Assembly (NCBI GenBank): GCA_022376515.1
Contig: WTXI01000005.1
Coordinates: 1,116,001 to 1,180,000 of the forward strand
Direction: 5' to 3'
Length of the DNA: 64,000 nt
Source of the DNA: Lactifluus volemus
Taxonomy: Eukaryota; Basidiomycota; Agaricomycetes; Russulales; Russulaceae
Shown here: positions 61,125 to 64,000 of the stretch, in pieces
How the letters are laid out: each line of letters opens with the position of its first letter
How positions within the stretch are numbered: the first letter of the stretch is position 1
Made by a program: the position numbers and the translations under genes
The notes under the pieces: model-generated
The model's database searches: none
What the model was told of the DNA's origin: nothing
What the model saw: the letters and a program-made list of their open reading frames with translations, nothing else

Positions 61125-61289
61125 TGTGAAGAGAAGAGCACTTGTCGACCGAGTTGTCACTGGATCGCTGAACCGGCCCGGGTGAGAACCGAGAGCCGAG
61201 TCAGCCATGAGGTGTCCGCACCCACTTACTGTACTTTATCACTTGAGACTAAAACAAGTGAGATCGACTCAGCATCAATTTTCCCCTCA

Positions 61290-62258
61290 ACTTGGAAAAG
61301 GCTAAGGGGATTGTTGATGCTGCGTCTGGTATCACTTCTGATGCTAATGTACACCTCACTAAACTCGTGCGCAAACATGTTCTTATGGTAAGAAGCCAAT
61401 GTCAGCTACCGGAGGTCATCCCATTCATGCCTTCTCACTTCTAAGACCGAGGTCGGATGTCACGCGTTTGATCAAAATATTGCTTCATGATACATGCCAT
61501 CAATGTACTCGAGGCGGCATACGAGGAAACCGAGGACCCGCTCATCTAGTGCCAATTCACAATCACAAACACGACCGTCGCGCGATTGCGCCTCGCCGTG
61601 CGAGATTATGAAGGCGCCCTCGACTTGTTCCAGAGCGTTCTGGGACTGTTGGCGGAAGAAGAAGGGCAAGACAGTACTGAAAAATCCAATGTCTCTTCGA
61701 GGTCTGGTCTCACCAGTTTCAAGCTCATCGCGCAGGATGCCACCATCGAGAACTTCAAAGCGGCTTTTGTGGTGGCAGGAAATGACTTGTATATGCGCGG
61801 ACATATCACGGTGCTGCTTGCCCAGACGCTGTGGGCTACGGGTACTGAAGAGGGACGAGAAGCTGCAAATCGCAGCTCTTAGACTGGTACGTCTGCCCCT
61901 CTCTTCCCAGGTATATACTATCTTTTATTTGTGCTCCAAGACAAAGTCGCTGATCAATTGCGGTGGTGCTGGGGGAAATATAAGCATCACCCAGGACCCT
62001 GAGAACCTGGCAGCGATCAACGCGCTCGCTGGTATGGGCATTCTAACAGACGACGATAGTCTGATCGATGCCGCCTTACGATCCGAGCTCATATCGCTTC
62101 CACTCGACCTCCGCCACAGGCGCGATCCGCAACGCGACTTTTCATCCATTCCGATGCAGCATCATTTAGGACACTGGCAATCACAGCTTGGGGAGGCCTC
62201 TTGGATAGCTCTGTTTCTGTTGTCATATAGATTACGACGCCAGGGGGACTCCTGTTGA
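61290..62258 (+). pseudogene. SKI3-like TPR gene fragment, decayed
   Basis: Conserved-looking blocks occur in changing plus-strand frames: AKGIVDAASGITSDANVHLT, KLVRKHVLM (about 61300-61388), VLEAAYEETEDPLI, TVARLRLAVRDYEGALDLFQ then SVLGLLAEEE (61505-61670), FKAAFVVAGNDLYMRGHITV then LLAQTLWATGTEEGREAA (61755-61870), DPENLAAINALAGMGILTDD then DSLIDAAL and SLPLDLRHRRDPQRD (61995-62135). The order and the ALAGMGILTDDDSLIDAAL segment recall the C-terminal TPR region of the superkiller-complex scaffold Ski3. Frame changes near 61860 and 62080 and loss of both ends mark it as a pseudogene. Assignment is from memory of the family, so moderate. Confidence 0.55.
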
Positions 62259-62461
62259 ATTGAAAAACGAATGTGCTGATGCATGTGAGGATGAGGACAC
62301 TCCAAGCATCTAGAAACATGGATTGTGAACTTGATTTTTATGTTCTCGATGTTTCTAGTACAACCGAAAGTGAGCAAAACACGTTCAACGCGACGTCGCT
62401 CAACTCCCATTTCATTTCCACACACCCATCAGCATTTTTTCCTTGTCACACCTATACAGGT

Positions 62462-62512
62462 TCCAACAAGCTCTAACAAGAGCTGACAAGTTGACAAGGG
62501 CCACAAGATAGG
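62462..62512. repeat. Isolated GACAAG/ACAAGC repeat cluster
   Basis: 'caacaagctctaacaagagc' and 'tgacaagttgacaaggg' match the subterminal motif of the transposon at 10321-18332. It lies between two pieces of the SKI3-like pseudogene, so it may be the relic of an excised or decayed related element. Confidence 0.55.
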
Positions 62513-62552
62513 TTACTGGTCAATTGTCGTGAGGGAATAAAAGCATTCTGAG

Positions 62553-62652
62553 AGCCTGACAGTGATTAATGCACTTGCCGGCGTGGGCATAATAACAGTC
62601 TAAGCCCATCATATCGCTTTCACTCAACCTCCGCCACGGGCACGATCCAGGT
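62553..62652 (+). pseudogene. Second, more decayed copy of the SKI3-like segment
   Basis: 'agtgattaatgcacttgccg', 'gtgggcataataacag' and 'tcgctttcactcaacctccg' align with 62010-62125 of the first fragment, with internal deletions and a stop. It is about 100 bp long. Confidence 0.7.
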
Positions 62653-62734
62653 AAAAAAAAATTGATTCCCATCCCGTCATGCCAGTGAGCGACTGGTGAT
62701 GATAATGATATATCTTTTCGATGCACAGGGAAGC

Positions 62735-62880
62735 CTCATTGGCGTTAAGTCCAAAATGCTGTGCATGCCGAACCCGCACATGAAGATGCAGGTTGCTTTG
62801 CGTGGCGCCCCAATGTGGCGAGCCACACGACCCGCAAGTCGATTGGGTTGCGCACCGTGGCCACGGCATGAACAAGGTCT
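62735..62880. repeat. Right copy of the repeat at 1180-1410
   Basis: Shares 'gccgaacccgcac', 'ccaatgtggcgagcc' and 'gcgcaccgtggccacggca' with the left copy in the same order and orientation. Confidence 0.75.
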
Positions 62881-63004
62881 AGGAGAGGCTCTCCTAGACT
62901 TTGGTCGTCCTCGAAATGGAGGCATGGAACTTGGCACAAAAAGGGCTCATTTTGGCACCTTGGGAGTTGGGATTGAAAGGGCTGGCATTGGCATAACTTG
63001 ATTC

Positions 63005-63890
63005 CTAATACTCTCCTTCTGCTTTGATAGGAGCATCTCCCAATGCCTTAGGTCCCTTGTAAAAAAAACAACCACCACTCTTCACCCGTGGTAATGCAAT
63101 CTCGCAAAACAGACAGGCTTGCATGGATATGGGTTAGATCAAGTTAATTCTTTGCAAAATAATGGACAAACTTCTGTCGCTTGCAGTACGATGCTGCCGT
63201 GAGCGGTGCCTGTAGGATGGACTCATATATGTCATCTTTGTTGGTCCTGATGATGACCAGAGTAACTTCCATATCAACCAATGCATCAAGGGTCTGTGCG
63301 TTGTGAAGACCTGCAAGCGAAGATTCTAAAACGAATGTAAGATAATTAGAGAGGGAATAAAGAGCTAGTTGACCAGACGATGCTCCATCAGGAAAACATC
63401 AATCATTCTACTGAATGAACGCTCGCCAGAACCCGTCTCGAAAGTTGCCTCAACAGGAATATCGGAGATTATGTCCACATTCTGTGCTTGACAGTGCACT
63501 GTCAAAACAACGCGCAGCAATATGACATCGATCGACATGCGATATCCGGCCTCAGCCTTGGAAGTATCAAGGCATGAAATAGAATGAGCTCCAGCAGCTG
63601 ACATGTCTTACCATAAGATTGACATTGTTGCGCACGAAGCTGATGAGTTGTACCGTGGCATCAAAAGATAGACCACCAGATGCAGCATCAGATTTCCCCT
63701 CAGCCTCGGTCTCAACCCTATCCTTTGCCGATACAGCGAAACCTGTAAAGTAACGTATACCGACTTCATGGAGGGTATACAAGTCAATGCGCTCTAACGG
63801 CGGTGGCTGAGAGTCCAATTGTGCGTCAACAACTACAAGTATCATATAGGGGCAGTACAAACTCGAATGGTTGTATCGATATCGTGACGC
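63005..63890 (-). pseudogene. Right, shortened copy of the unknown gene at 1509-2668
   Basis: Aligns in the same orientation with about 1690-2560: CPYMILVVVDAQ, LHEVGIRYFTGFAVSAKDR, EAEGKSDAASGGLSFDATVQ, then YRMSIDVILLRVVLTVHCQA, VEATFETGSGERSFSRMIDV and YCKRQKFVHYF-type sequence. The exon corresponding to DPFELSPDIGNLPLILGLLA in the left copy is missing; instead unrelated sequence (about 62880-63000) joins the upstream repeat. Introns are kept, so this is a DNA-level duplicate. Truncation suggests it is no longer functional, but the central exons remain open. Confidence 0.6.
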
Positions 63891-64000
63891 CGCTTCTCGT
63901 CCTTATAGGAAATCCAGCAATGCCCATGCTCATGCCACTGTCTTCGTCAAGTCAGGCTCGCGTCCGCGACCCGCGGTGGGCTTGCACGCTCATTGCCATT

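Overview
The window is genomic DNA of an Agaricomycete-type basidiomycete. The evidence is very short introns (about 45-70 nt) in almost every gene, genes packed on both strands, a NACHT-ankyrin (NLR-like) gene of the expanded mushroom type, a Plavaka-type DNA transposase, and the fungal housekeeping proteins PEX5, ERT1, BRE1 and TFB1. All calls come from reading the sequence; no database search was run. No tRNA, rRNA or CRISPR array was found.

Layout. 1-3.4 kb: a duplicated gene of unknown function and a rearranged fragment of the TFIIH gene TFB1. 3.8-23.6 kb: a tandemly duplicated block on the minus strand with the order SLC35F6-like transporter, F-box protein, NACHT-ankyrin protein. The proximal unit (3.8-8.9 kb) has an apparently complete NLR (3819-6184), an F-box gene and a truncated transporter. 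The distal unit (8.9-23.6 kb) has an intact transporter and F-box gene, but its NLR is cut in two. The 5' half (18335-19254) and 3' half (8876-10318) are separated by an 8.0 kb DNA transposon at 10321-18332. That element has degenerate terminal inverted repeats, a 2-bp AT duplication, CTTGTC-rich subterminal arrays (one holding a perfect 60-bp palindrome), a Plavaka-type transposase and a divergent multi-exon accessory gene.

23.8-38.5 kb: conserved genes. TFB1 and mitochondrial ribosomal protein S9 diverge from an 83-bp intergenic region. BRE1 follows. Next is a purine-degradation gene in which allantoicase and ureidoglycolate lyase are fused, with one apparent frameshift. A hormone-sensitive-lipase-like hydrolase and a Swi5/Ace2-type zinc-finger gene complete the block.

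38.5-64 kb: a gene-poor 4.4 kb stretch, then PEX5, a divergent CDC26/PRA1 pair, the Zn2Cys6/PAS regulator ERT1, a 4.8 kb stretch without a supportable gene, an unrecognised nuclear-type low-complexity protein, and an F-box/WD protein. At the right edge are two decayed pieces of a SKI3-like TPR gene and a second, degenerate copy of the unknown gene seen at the left edge.

The main story is genome dynamics around an NLR/F-box locus: tandem duplication, transposon capture that splits an NLR, fragments of neighbouring genes (TFB1, SLC35F6) scattered nearby, and paralogous sequence at both ends of the window.
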